Of a stretch of 44,803 nt of DNA, positions 1-8,039 are shown one piece after another (positions within the stretch are counted from its first letter, which is position 1; each line of letters starts with the position of its first letter). Made by a program: the position numbers and the translations under genes. Source of the stretch: Verrucomicrobiales bacterium (lineage in GTDB: Bacteria > Verrucomicrobiota > Verrucomicrobiia > Limisphaerales > JAQGOY01). The notes beneath the pieces are model-generated. The model made no database searches, was not told where the DNA came from, and saw nothing but the letters and a program-made list of their open reading frames with translations. The stretch is from positions 1 through 44,803 of the forward strand of contig JAQGOY010000236.1 of NCBI GenBank assembly GCA_028293375.1, written 5' to 3'.

Positions 1-1
1 C

Positions 2-205
2 AAAATCTTTCCGTCCTTCGCGAATCCAACCAGCTCTGCCAGTTCGGCTCAGGAGTGGTCAGTTGGATTGAACTGGTGGATTAACAAAAACACGCGGGTA
101 ATGACCAGTTACTCCCATACCTCACTGGATTATTCAGGAACTCGTGCAGTCGGCGCCCTCAAGTCTGAAGAGCTCCTTTTCTCCAGGGTTCAGTTTTCCT
201 TTTAA
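2..205 (+). CDS. 3' end of a phosphate-selective porin O/P-like outer-membrane protein (partial)
   Basis: The window opens inside a plus-strand reading frame. Its last 67 codons run from base 2 to a TAA at 203-205. The translation contains W-S-V-G-L-N-W-W and then N-K-N-T-R-V-M, and ends in R-V-Q-F-S-F. A W-x-V-G-L-N-W-W-x-N strand and a terminal aromatic residue are typical of the last beta-strands of OprP/OprO-type porins, which form anion channels in the outer membrane. The terminal Phe fits recognition by the BAM complex. The 5' part lies outside the window, so substrate preference cannot be judged. The gene converges on the minus-strand porin at 273-1628 and shares a terminator with it. 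The family call is from this short tail only. Confidence 0.75.
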   Translation, partial: KIFPSFANPTSSASSAQEWSVGLNWWINKNTRVMTSYSHTSLDYSGTRAVGALKSEELLFSRVQFSF

Positions 206-216
206 TGTTAACCATA

Positions 217-254
217 GAAAAGGCCTGACCCTCTTTTGGAGGTCAGGCCTTTTT
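217..254. terminator. Bidirectional Rho-independent terminator between convergent porin genes
   Basis: AGGCCTGACC at 221-230 pairs perfectly with GGTCAGGCCT at 241-250 around a 10-base loop. A-tracts lie on the left and T-tracts on the right, so either strand gives a GC-rich stem followed by a U-run. It sits exactly between the convergent stop codons at 205 and 273 and serves both genes. Confidence 0.9.
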
Positions 255-272
255 GAACAAAACACTCCTGGA

Positions 273-1628
273 CTAAAAAGCCCAGACAACGTCGAAGAAC
301 AATCTGTCCTGCTTCACATCCACCGTCGAAGGGTTGTTAATTTGTTCCGTGATAAAGTAAGAGAGCACCATGGTCATTGAATCATAGGGTTTGTACCAGG
401 CCTTGATATGATGTCCGCGAACATCAGTTCCACCCTTGGAGTTGAAGCCGAAATCATCGTCGTTCATTCCATGCCACACCGACGCAGGTTCGATGTTCTT
501 ATAGTTATAGGCAATTTGCCAATTTCCCTTTTTCTTGGCGCTACCGAACACAACTCCCAGGTTGTATGCTTCGTTTCCGGCGCCAGTATAACTCTTTCCA
601 GCGAACGGAGCGCCGCTTGCTGCGGGATTATTAATGTATTCAGCGCTTACGGTGATCGGGAATTCGCCATCAAACATTGGGAATGATGCCAAAGCATAGG
701 TAGCTTCAGCTCTTCCAATTATCGGATTGAAATCCTGTGCCCCAACCCCGGTTGCTGGTGTTCCGTTTTGGTTGATGAAAGCTTCAAGACCAGCAGGAAT
801 GTCCTTTTGATTTTTGTAGCTAATACTGGAAAGCGCCAGGCGAGTCGAAAATTGCTTGGTCCATTTGGCGGTCCAGTCGATCTGTTCCACGAACGAGTAA
901 GTGTCGTTCTGATTTCCCACCCCGGTCGACCCGTAATTTTCGGAAATGACCCACTGACCTGCGGCGAAATTAACTTTCTGATTGTCCGTAATCGCCAGCG
1001 TTAGCTTTTCCTGCCCACCTTCGGGTTGATAATCGTAATCGATCGCGGCATCACTGATCCAGAAAAGGTTATCCATTTTACCGAACTGCAATTGGATCCA
1101 TTCGCGAGGCGTCCACTTGGCGTAGGCCGCATCGACGAAAAGAAACTTGCGGCTGGCGTCACCGTTTAAGGTGGTATTCGCAGAAAATACATTTCCACCA
1201 AAAGCACTACCGACTGGCTGAACCAGCCCTCCAACGCTTCCTATGTCTCCCGAACCTAACCGCAGTCCTATCTCGAAATTATCAGTCATGGAAATCGTAG
1301 GGCCAAAACGCAGGCGATAGCGAAGTCTGTTTCTGTCGGGAACTGGATTCCCATTAGCGTTGTCCTGAAAGACTCCGTCGTATCGTGCACGAAAATCTCC
1401 ATTCATTTTGACGCTTTTCACCCAATCCGGCATTCCACTTTTAATAGAGTAGGCGGTGGTGAAGTTTTTGTCGGTTTCTTCCTTCAGCTCATTCGCTTCC
1501 TTTGTTGAAAGGACCCCTTTTTCAACCAGTTTATCCAGAAGAGCGTCTGAGGATTGAGCCATGAGGGAGGATATGACACCCATGCCGGCGATGCTTAGGG
1601 CTACTTTTTTAAGTGACACTTTATTCAT
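273..1628 (-). CDS. Putative outer-membrane porin (Porin_5-like)
   Basis: This 451-residue protein has a signal peptide (basic N-terminus, hydrophobic stretch, Ala-Gln cleavage region near residue 25). A short helical segment at about 28-55 (D-A-L-L-D-K-L-V-E-K-G-V-L) resembles the periplasmic coiled-coil or SLH-like start of many porins. The rest is alternating beta-strand rich in Tyr, Trp, Asn and Gly, ending in D-V-V-W-A-F with a terminal Phe, as expected of a BAM-inserted barrel. Arg-rich strands (D-F-R-A-R-Y-D, R-N-R-L-R-Y-R-L-R-F) at about 80-110 are typical of the 'putative porin' family. It probably forms a general or anion diffusion channel; the substrate is unknown. It is monocistronic. 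Three 11-bp-spaced GTTAC-like repeats lie 47-73 bp upstream and may be an operator. Confidence 0.85.
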   Translation of the reverse strand: MNKVSLKKVALSIAGMGVISSLMAQSSDALLDKLVEKGVLSTKEANELKEETDKNFTTAYSIKSGMPDWVKSVKMNGDFRARYDGVFQDNANGNPVPDRNRLRYRLRFGPTISMTDNFEIGLRLGSGDIGSVGGLVQPVGSAFGGNVFSANTTLNGDASRKFLFVDAAYAKWTPREWIQLQFGKMDNLFWISDAAIDYDYQPEGGQEKLTLAITDNQKVNFAAGQWVISENYGSTGVGNQNDTYSFVEQIDWTAKWTKQFSTRLALSSISYKNQKDIPAGLEAFINQNGTPATGVGAQDFNPIIGRAEATYALASFPMFDGEFPITVSAEYINNPAASGAPFAGKSYTGAGNEAYNLGVVFGSAKKKGNWQIAYNYKNIEPASVWHGMNDDDFGFNSKGGTDVRGHHIKAWYKPYDSMTMVLSYFITEQINNPSTVDVKQDRLFFDVVWAF

Positions 1629-1674
1629 GTTCGTCGTTGTTTATCTGAATTCGCCAAAACTCTACAAACCGATT

Positions 1675-1701
1675 GTTACGGAATGATTACGGCCAGGTAA
1701 C
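1675..1701 (-). promoter_or_regulatory. Possible response-regulator operator: three 11-bp-spaced repeats
   Basis: On the plus strand GTTAC (1675), ATTAC (1686) and GTAAC (1697) recur at exactly 11-bp spacing, upstream of the porin start at 1628. OmpR/PhoB-family regulators bind direct repeats spaced 11 bp apart, and the neighbouring partial gene is an OprP-type porin. The repeat is seen directly. The regulator is inferred, and the match to the E. coli Pho box is poor. Confidence 0.3.
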
Positions 1702-1851
1702 GATGAAGAAAACTTAGTCGCAAGTAGAGAAACTTGAATAAATCCCGCGAACATATGAAACAAAAGAGGTTTGATGGTGCAGGCATGCTTTATCCGGCTC
1801 AATCATCTGATGTGCACCGCTTCCAAAAATCTGAGAAACGTAAAGAACAAA

Positions 1852-1866
1852 TCACCCAATGGGTGA
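1852..1866 (-). terminator. Possible stem-loop downstream of the small tail-anchored protein gene
   Basis: TCACCC (1852-1857) and GGGTGA (1861-1866) form a six-base-pair stem with a three-base loop, about 45 bp beyond the stop codon of the 103-aa gene. Only a short mixed T-rich tail (ATTTGTT) follows on the minus strand, so termination would be weak. Confidence 0.3.
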
Positions 1867-1911
1867 CCCAGGTAACAAAAGGAACAAACAAGGAATTATG
1901 ATAACGGACAA

Positions 1912-2223
1912 TCACTTGATTAGGCAATAGATGAGGATGGTTGTTACGACCACAGTGAGGAACAAGAGTGATGGATGCTTGAAAGCACTCTCATCCCATT
2001 TTCGCGACAGGGCAATTCGATTTTCCTGCTCCGAAAGCTTTGTTTCGTCCTTGATCATTTGTGCGACGCGGCGCGTAACATATTCCATTTTCTTCTCTTG
2101 GGCGTCGGCAACACCTCTGTCTCGCAACTCATCAATCACTGGTTTCCGCAGATTTCCAGAGTCGTATTCCTGACTTACCACAATCTCAAACCGCTTTTTT
2201 TGATTACATAGTTTCATATTCAT
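1912..2223 (-). CDS. Small tail-anchored hypothetical protein
   Basis: The predicted protein has 103 residues. I do not recognise the family. The first 80 residues are highly charged and probably helical (D-E-L-R-D-R-G-V, E-K-K-M-E-Y-V-T-R-R-V-A-Q-M-I-K-D-E-T). The last 22 form one hydrophobic segment (L-L-F-L-T-V-V-V-T-T-I-L-I-Y-C-L-I), giving a C-tail-anchored inner-membrane layout with the bulk in the cytoplasm. There is no signal peptide. ATG codons occur at residues 1 and 3, with no clear Shine-Dalgarno site for either. It stands alone, more than 200 bp from both neighbours. It is accepted as real because the helix-plus-anchor arrangement is coherent, while the antisense frames here look random. 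Confidence 0.6.
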   Translation of the reverse strand: MNMKLCNQKKRFEIVVSQEYDSGNLRKPVIDELRDRGVADAQEKKMEYVTRRVAQMIKDETKLSEQENRIALSRKWDESAFKHPSLLFLTVVVTTILIYCLIK

Positions 2224-2455
2224 TTGTTGAATAAGCAGCCAATGTTGAATATTGGGGATTCAGGGAGGGAAATGGAAGCCTAAGATGGTGGGTGGGGCAC
2301 ATCTCGCAAAATGGCTCGCAGAGCGTTCATGACAGGTTTTAGGCGCTTACTTTTGGAGAATAGCCGCAACTGTTGCGATTACGCCCGAAACAATCGTGAT
2401 CATGCAATTCGCATATTACAACTTCACTTCAAATCATTACTATTCGGTATAATTC
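2224..2455. other. Intergenic stretch between the tail-anchored protein gene and the secreted-protein operon
   Basis: I see no gene here. It must hold the promoter of the 103-aa gene and the 3' end of the large operon. A short CGCAA/TTGCG inverted repeat lies near 2365-2380 but has no T-run, so no convincing terminator for the operon was found. Confidence 0.4.
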
Positions 2456-5400
2456 CTATTTTTCGATGATGCGATAGAAGCGGTTTAGGATCGTCCCGCT
2501 GCTTTGGTCTTCGAAAAGAAACCGGCCATTGCTTGTGCCAATGCTGCCTGCGGTCGGAACCCAAGTCGTTGGGATGGTGGCTAAATTATCTGTGTGCTGA
2601 ATTTCGAATCGGCCTGGGTCGGATGACAATGTTCCGTCCGGATCGCTGAATAGCAGCTGAGTATGCCCATTCGGCAGGTATTGGGGTGTTTGCATCCGCT
2701 GCGGCACCTGAACCCATACATTGGCGTTGCTGGAGGTGACGCTGTCGAAGCCGTTGGCAACGGACACGGAGTAATTTCCACTTTTCTCGCGGCCAAGAGG
2801 GCCCAGCGCGTAATTGGCATTGGTGGCGTTCGTCAGCGTCATCCCATTGAAAAACCACTGATATTGAAATGGCGGAGGACCGGAGGCCGTGACTTGCAGC
2901 GCAAAAATACTGTTGGTGAAGTGAACCAGATTTGTTCCGAGAGGTTGGGTCACGATCAACGGCGGTTCGCCTTGTATCACGGTCAGCAAGACGCTGCCAT
3001 CGAGAGTGTTGGTCTTGGCCGCATCGACGGCAATCTGGTATTCCTGGCCCGCCACGGCATGGAACAATACTTTACTTGCATAAATGGTATCAGCGAGTAA
3101 ATCGTCATTTTCCTGAACCAAGGTGAGGTTGGCGATGTCGTTCCCCTGGTAGACGGCGAGGACGGTATCGAAGGAGCTCCCGAGGGTATGCACCTTGACG
3201 GTACCGGTGGTGGGCGCGATCCACGTCCACCAGACAGAGCGGCCTCCCGCTTCACCACCATGGTCAAACTCACCGGACTGCTTGGTGGCGCCCAGAATCG
3301 ATCCTCGGACCACATTGGATGAACCTGTAATGAGAACTCGATTTGCAAAAGCGTCATTGAACGGAACCTCGATCCAGGTCAGTGCCGCCCTGTTATTTGT
3401 AGAGGTTCCAAAACGATTACTCACAATGACCTCGTAGCTCCCGGCGTCCTGAATGGTCGCGTTAGTCACGGTGATCCAATTATTGGTGGCTCCAACGAGA
3501 TTCGTGCCGCGTAACAACCACTGAAAGGTCATTGGCAAAGAACCGGTGGCAATTATTCTAAAAGACACATTCGCTCCGCCCCCGCTGCCTCCAGAAAAAC
3601 GAGTCTGGTCCACTGGCGGCTGCTGGACTTGCGGAGCGGAAGGGGTATCTGCTCCCGGAGAAACTGTCAAATTGAGGACGCCTATTTCATTTCCGTATCC
3701 ATCCACCGCTATGTGGTAGACGGTGTTTGAAACGGCCTGGAAAGTGACGCTGCTTTGTTCGTTGCCGGGATTGATGTCGTCATTCTCAGCAACCAGCGAG
3801 AGCAACTCCAGGCTGGGCCCGGTATAAACGGCAAGGACGGTGTCGAATTGGCTGCGGGCCGTTGAAATGGTCACCGGCCCATCGCTCGGCGCCTGCCAGG
3901 ACCACCAGAGGGAATGGCCCTGGGGAGTGCTTGCATGGGCGGGTTCACCGGGCTGGCGGCTGGCGCCGATATTCAAACCAACGACGCTCAGGAAATCTGT
4001 CATTGGAGTGGAATTTTCAAAATCATCATTCGCATGCAATCGGCCCGGTGGAAATTGCAACACTTGCAGCACGACTCTGCCGGAGGCGGCGCCTGCACCA
4101 TCATTAAAGCCATCCACAGCAATTTGATATTCCACGCCCGCGACCGCCTCAAAAGTGACTATACTCTTTCCATTCACACTGCGTGTGTCGGCGCCGATTA
4201 AATTTAATGAACTTACAGTGGTGCCCTGATAGACCCCCAATACCGTGTCGAAACTGCTCCCAAAAGTGCTGATACTCACGGGTGACGAAACAGGAGCCAC
4301 CCAGGACCACCAGATGGAGCGACCGCCGTCATTCCCGTCATGGGCTGGTTCGCCAATCTCCTTGGAGGCATTGGTGTTGGACCCGCTCACGACGTTCGTT
4401 TGGCCTGTAATAATAAAGCGGTTGGCAAACAGATCATTGCCTCCTGGTACAGGCGGTGCCTTTTGCACGATGCTCAAGACCATGGTGCCGGAAGCCACTT
4501 GATTTTCGCTGAACCGGTATCCATCCACCGCGATTTGATAGGATTGACCCGCGATTCCCTGAAATTGAACCTGGCTGGAAAATTCCGGATTGCCGATCGC
4601 GTCGTCATTCTCCGCAACCAGTGTCAGCGCCGACAACTGAGTTCCTGTATAGACCGCGAGTGTGGTGTCAAAAGTACTGTTGATGGTGGTGATGACAACT
4701 GGACCCGTGATGGGCGCAGTCCAGGTCCACCAGATGGAATGTCCGCCAGCGTTGCCGCCGTGGTTTGGTTCGCCCGGCTGTTTGGTGGCATTTACATTGG
4801 AATCGGGCACCTGGATCGATAGCCCGGAAAGAGTTGTCCGCTCGGCAAAGTCATCGTTCAAGATCGCAGAGGGGCTGAGATTCAGGGTCACTGCTCCCGC
4901 AGTTTTGCTGCCTATTTCCAGGAGCCCATCGACGGCGAAATGATACATCGTTCCTCCAATGGCAAAAAACTTAACCAGTGAAGTGCCTTCAGCGCCTCGA
5001 TTATCGTCCTCGGCAACGAGGGAAAGGTTGTTGATACCAGACCCCGTGTAGATGGCCAAAATGGTATCGGCGAGGCTGCCACCCGTATGGAGCACATAAG
5101 TGCCATTGGTGGGAGCGACCCAATAGTACCAAACCGAATGTCCGCCAAGAATGCCAGCATGCACAGGTTCGCCCGGCTCAACCGTGGCACCCGAAAGGTT
5201 GTCATAAACCGTCCCAACACCCGATGGAAACTCGAGGGCATTAGCGAAGAAATCATTGTCTACCAACTGGTTGAGTGAGAGTTTAACATTCCCCGTGGCA
5301 GCCGATCCATTCGTATCAAGCAGACCGGCCACAGCAATTTGGTAGGTCGCCCCCTGGATTGCCCGAAAGTAAACTTTGCTGGTGACGATGTCCCCGGAAG

Positions 5401-6496
5401 ATTCATCATCATTGGTGGCCACCTCGGTCAGAGTATTCAGAGCTGCACCTGAATAGACAGCAAGCACGGTGTCCAGCACCCCATCCGAAAAGGTTTTGCT
5501 GCCGGAAGTGTTGATGATCGTCAGGCCGTTTTGTGGAGCGGTCCACGTCCACCACAGGGAAGCACCACTGTTCACCCCACCAGGGATCGGTTCGCCACTT
5601 TCCCTCGTTGCTCCCAGGTTATGGGTAGTCGTCGAAAAGGATTGTCCAGAGATGGGAGTGCGAGCGGCAAAATTGTTATTCGGAGCTGGCAGTAGAACAG
5701 TTAATACAGCGACAGAACTTGTGACCGACCCGGAATAATTCGTCACAATAAGACGATAGTCTCCCGCATTTGCACCAGAAGCATTGGTGACCGTATAGGA
5801 CCCATTGGTTCCCCCCGGAAGATTCACTTCATTTTTCTGCCAGGTGAAAGAGAGGGGAAAACTTCCGGTAACTGCAGTGGCAAAAGTTACATTGCTGCCG
5901 GCACCCTCAAGGGCCGTGGCGTTGACAGGCTGGCTGGTGATTTGGGGCGCGGTTGGACTCACCGGGAGGCGAACCGTCAACGAAACACTTCCCTTGTCAC
6001 CGCCAAAGCCGTCAACGGCAATTTGATAGGTGGTCCCACGGACCGCATTAAAAGTAAGCGCACTGGTGGCAAGGCCCGGGCCATCATCGTTGTCCGCCAC
6101 CAAGGCAAGGTTTTGCAACGATGTTCCAGTGTAAACCGACATCACGGTATCGAATGAACTTCCAAGGGTGGTCATAACCACGGGACCGCTATCCGGCGCC
6201 ATCCAAGTCCACCAGAGCGAAGCGGCAGCAGGACTGGCCGCATGGTCCGGTTCTCCCACCTCTTTTGTGGCAAGGCTGTTATTCCCCACGACTGTGTTGG
6301 TGCTTCCCGTAATCGAAAAACGGCCTGTAAAAGCGTCATTGACAGGCGACTGTGCCTGAAGCGATGCAGCCCAAAACAGGAACACAAGCACCACGCCCAT
6401 CACCATCCTACGGGCAATCCCTCGCGCGGAATGCCGTCCAACTGCAACTGGGCGGTCTCCCGACAATTCGATGGAAGCATAGGTGAAGTTTATCAT
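2456..6496 (-). CDS. Giant secreted protein with seven W-W-x-W-x-A-P repeats and three Ig-like domains
   Basis: The product has 1346 residues. A signal peptide lies at about 31-50 (basic R-R, then V-V-L-V-F-L-F, ending L-Q-A). Seven copies of a ~120-residue beta domain start near residues 53, 273, 411, 546, 687, 824 and 1047. Each carries N-D-x-F-A, then x-G-E-P-x-H, S-x-W-W-x-W-x-A-P, S-x-F-D-T-x-L-A-V-Y-x-G, L-V-A-E-N-D-D and Y-x-I-A-V-D-G. These resemble bacterial pre-peptidase C-terminal (PPC)-like modules. Ig-like domains lie near 180-270, 950-1045 and 1178-1258. The last 80 residues form a module ending R-F-Y-R-I. The likely role is extracellular adhesion or matrix; no catalytic site is visible. 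It is the last gene of the operon. Its ATG overlaps the upstream TGA (ATGA, 6493-6496), which supports the long start, although M31 would also give a signal peptide. Confidence 0.85.
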   Translation of the reverse strand: MINFTYASIELSGDRPVAVGRHSARGIARRMVMGVVLVFLFWAASLQAQSPVNDAFTGRFSITGSTNTVVGNNSLATKEVGEPDHAASPAAASLWWTWMAPDSGPVVMTTLGSSFDTVMSVYTGTSLQNLALVADNDDGPGLATSALTFNAVRGTTYQIAVDGFGGDKGSVSLTVRLPVSPTAPQITSQPVNATALEGAGSNVTFATAVTGSFPLSFTWQKNEVNLPGGTNGSYTVTNASGANAGDYRLIVTNYSGSVTSSVAVLTVLLPAPNNNFAARTPISGQSFSTTTHNLGATRESGEPIPGGVNSGASLWWTWTAPQNGLTIINTSGSKTFSDGVLDTVLAVYSGAALNTLTEVATNDDESSGDIVTSKVYFRAIQGATYQIAVAGLLDTNGSAATGNVKLSLNQLVDNDFFANALEFPSGVGTVYDNLSGATVEPGEPVHAGILGGHSVWYYWVAPTNGTYVLHTGGSLADTILAIYTGSGINNLSLVAEDDNRGAEGTSLVKFFAIGGTMYHFAVDGLLEIGSKTAGAVTLNLSPSAILNDDFAERTTLSGLSIQVPDSNVNATKQPGEPNHGGNAGGHSIWWTWTAPITGPVVITTINSTFDTTLAVYTGTQLSALTLVAENDDAIGNPEFSSQVQFQGIAGQSYQIAVDGYRFSENQVASGTMVLSIVQKAPPVPGGNDLFANRFIITGQTNVVSGSNTNASKEIGEPAHDGNDGGRSIWWSWVAPVSSPVSISTFGSSFDTVLGVYQGTTVSSLNLIGADTRSVNGKSIVTFEAVAGVEYQIAVDGFNDGAGAASGRVVLQVLQFPPGRLHANDDFENSTPMTDFLSVVGLNIGASRQPGEPAHASTPQGHSLWWSWQAPSDGPVTISTARSQFDTVLAVYTGPSLELLSLVAENDDINPGNEQSSVTFQAVSNTVYHIAVDGYGNEIGVLNLTVSPGADTPSAPQVQQPPVDQTRFSGGSGGGANVSFRIIATGSLPMTFQWLLRGTNLVGATNNWITVTNATIQDAGSYEVIVSNRFGTSTNNRAALTWIEVPFNDAFANRVLITGSSNVVRGSILGATKQSGEFDHGGEAGGRSVWWTWIAPTTGTVKVHTLGSSFDTVLAVYQGNDIANLTLVQENDDLLADTIYASKVLFHAVAGQEYQIAVDAAKTNTLDGSVLLTVIQGEPPLIVTQPLGTNLVHFTNSIFALQVTASGPPPFQYQWFFNGMTLTNATNANYALGPLGREKSGNYSVSVANGFDSVTSSNANVWVQVPQRMQTPQYLPNGHTQLLFSDPDGTLSSDPGRFEIQHTDNLATIPTTWVPTAGSIGTSNGRFLFEDQSSGTILNRFYRIIEK

Positions 6497-7167
6497 GGGT
6501 TCTTGGTGAGGCTCGCGGACTTGTTTGACTCGCTACGCAACGTCGGTTGTGTCTGCACCGAATCCAGATAGGTATGCCGGGTCGCGATTTCACCCTTGCG
6601 CATCAGTGCCTCAGCTTTGAGGTAACCGCTGGGAAACCACGCGAGTGAAAGCCCATCCGGTTTTCCTTCCGCGAACTCCGCTTCCACCACAAGATTCCCT
6701 TTCTCGTCCCACTGTCGATAAAGACCCTGCTGGAGTCCGGAGACCAGATGGCCTTCAGATCGCAAATGGCCATTCGCGTGCCACGTCGACCTAATTCCAT
6801 CGGCAAGGCCATTTTGAAAATGTTCCTCAAGCTGCCGCACTCCATTCGTGTACCAACCTTCGGAAATCCCATTCAGTCGACCGTTCAATACTGAAGTTCT
6901 CAGGCTGACATTTCCGTCAGGAAAATGATCCAGCATCCAACCCGTAAACGGTGTGCTTGCTCCCTGCCGATAAAATTGTCCTGACCTGACGAATAGCTTC
7001 CCCCTTGAGGTCGAGGTTTCATACCGAGGCTGCGCCTCCACCTTTAGAAGATAATTCGCGGAGAGTTCCATCACCGCTGCCGCTGCCATGGCGAAAACAG
7101 CTATGCACAGCAGGGACTTCATGTGCGAAGCAGAAGCGTCAATGGGTGCGGAAGAAGGTGTCTTCAT
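6493..7167 (-). CDS. Membrane-anchored MORN/YwqK-like repeat protein
   Basis: This 224-residue protein has an N-terminal hydrophobic segment at about 18-42, either an uncleaved anchor or a signal peptide. From about residue 75 it has four to five ~22-residue repeats of the form G-x-x-W-x-x-N-G-x-x-x-x-E-x-x-x-x-x-G (for example G-W-Y-T-N-G-V-R-Q-L-E-E, T-W-H-A-N-G-H-L-R-S-E-G). This is the bacterial MORN_2/YwqK pattern, which folds as stacked beta-hairpins. YwqK-like proteins are sometimes annotated as antitoxins, but the exported location here argues against that; a structural or binding role is more likely. It lies 10 bp after the 284-aa gene and overlaps the next gene by 4 bp (ATGA), so translation is probably coupled. 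The 30-residue tail is polar and low in structure. Confidence 0.75.
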   Translation of the reverse strand: MKTPSSAPIDASASHMKSLLCIAVFAMAAAAVMELSANYLLKVEAQPRYETSTSRGKLFVRSGQFYRQGASTPFTGWMLDHFPDGNVSLRTSVLNGRLNGISEGWYTNGVRQLEEHFQNGLADGIRSTWHANGHLRSEGHLVSGLQQGLYRQWDEKGNLVVEAEFAEGKPDGLSLAWFPSGYLKAEALMRKGEIATRHTYLDSVQTQPTLRSESNKSASLTKNP

Positions 7168-7177
7168 GATTCGTCAG

Positions 7178-8032
7178 CTACTTGAGCATGAGTCTAAAGT
7201 AGGTTGGCGGTGAATTGGTTCCCTGGTGGGCAACCTCGATTTGCATGGGTAACACAGTTGTGGCAAGGAAACTGGCGTGGACTGCGGCGTTCGTTCCTTC
7301 GTCGGGAATTCGAAATGACTGAGTTTCCCAAGTCTTCAAATCGAGTGATCCTTCCACCGTATAATTTCGACCCGACACGGCGAGGAATTCGAGCACCGGA
7401 GCACCCTGATTCATGCGGACGATGTTCAAAGTGAATCCATTTGTTGGATCCACCGCATAGACTCCTGCGTAATAGCTATTCAAATAGGTCATTCCATTGC
7501 CCGCAGATCCCCCGGGAAGAACTTTGGAAATATCCGGGTTGAACAAGCGCTCCCAAGCGTCGGGCAATCCATCGCCGTCACTATCCTCGCCAAGAGTCAA
7601 ATTCAGGCGCGTTCTCTTCCCGGGTTGGCCGAGACTCGCGAAGTCCCCGACCATTTCCATGGGAAGATAGGTGGTGCCACCCACCCGCACTTTAATGCGA
7701 AATGGAGCGGTGGGGCGCAGTGCTGTCGGTTGATAAGCAGGTCCGCTCAAAGCGGCGTCCATTGGAACCTCCAGCCAGTAATTGGCAGAGTTTTCAATGC
7801 CAGGGATGACTTTGGTGCTAATTTTGACTCCGGTGGATGTTTCCAAAAAAACCTCCGCGCCTACAAAATTGAGGGGAGTGCCAAACTCATCCCGCAGCAT
7901 GCCGTAGAACAAATGAAATGGCGCTGGAGGATAAGCCCTCACCGGTTCACTTACCATCGCAATTCCTAACAACAGCAATGAACCCACCCACAGGCGCCGG
8001 AAAATTTTGGAGCAGTAGAACAAAGGATTCAT
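7178..8032 (-). CDS. Secreted hypothetical protein with a 'DSDGDGLPDAWE' motif and shared C-terminal module
   Basis: The protein has 284 residues. The signal peptide is clear (R-R-L-W-V-G-S-L-L-L-L-G, cleavage near A-Y-P). Residues ~35-145 look like a beta-sandwich beginning F-Y-G-M-L-R-D-E-F-G-T-P, similar to carboxypeptidase-regulatory or Cna-B-like folds seen in secreted proteins. Residues ~152-165 hold D-S-D-G-D-G-L-P-D-A-W-E, a calcium-binding thrombospondin-3-like motif common in planctomycete and verrucomicrobial exported proteins. The C-terminal ~75 residues (Y-T-V-E-G-S-L-D-L-K-T-W, ending Y-F-R-L-M-L-K) match the terminal module of the 1346-aa and 2567-aa proteins in this window. 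It starts 7 bp after the stop of the 2828-aa gene and is surely co-transcribed. Its function is unknown. Confidence 0.75.
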   Translation of the reverse strand: MNPLFYCSKIFRRLWVGSLLLLGIAMVSEPVRAYPPAPFHLFYGMLRDEFGTPLNFVGAEVFLETSTGVKISTKVIPGIENSANYWLEVPMDAALSGPAYQPTALRPTAPFRIKVRVGGTTYLPMEMVGDFASLGQPGKRTRLNLTLGEDSDGDGLPDAWERLFNPDISKVLPGGSAGNGMTYLNSYYAGVYAVDPTNGFTLNIVRMNQGAPVLEFLAVSGRNYTVEGSLDLKTWETQSFRIPDEGTNAAVHASFLATTVLPMQIEVAHQGTNSPPTYFRLMLK

Positions 8033-8039
8033 AATTGTG

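Noticed and set aside
3600-6300. Periodic DNA similarity that might suggest a CRISPR or satellite array
   Set aside because: The period (~400 bp) follows the seven protein domains and the copies are diverged; there are no short identical repeats with spacers.
6493-7167. YwqK-type antitoxin of a toxin-antitoxin pair
   Set aside because: The repeat pattern is similar, but the protein has an export or anchor segment and no toxin gene beside it.
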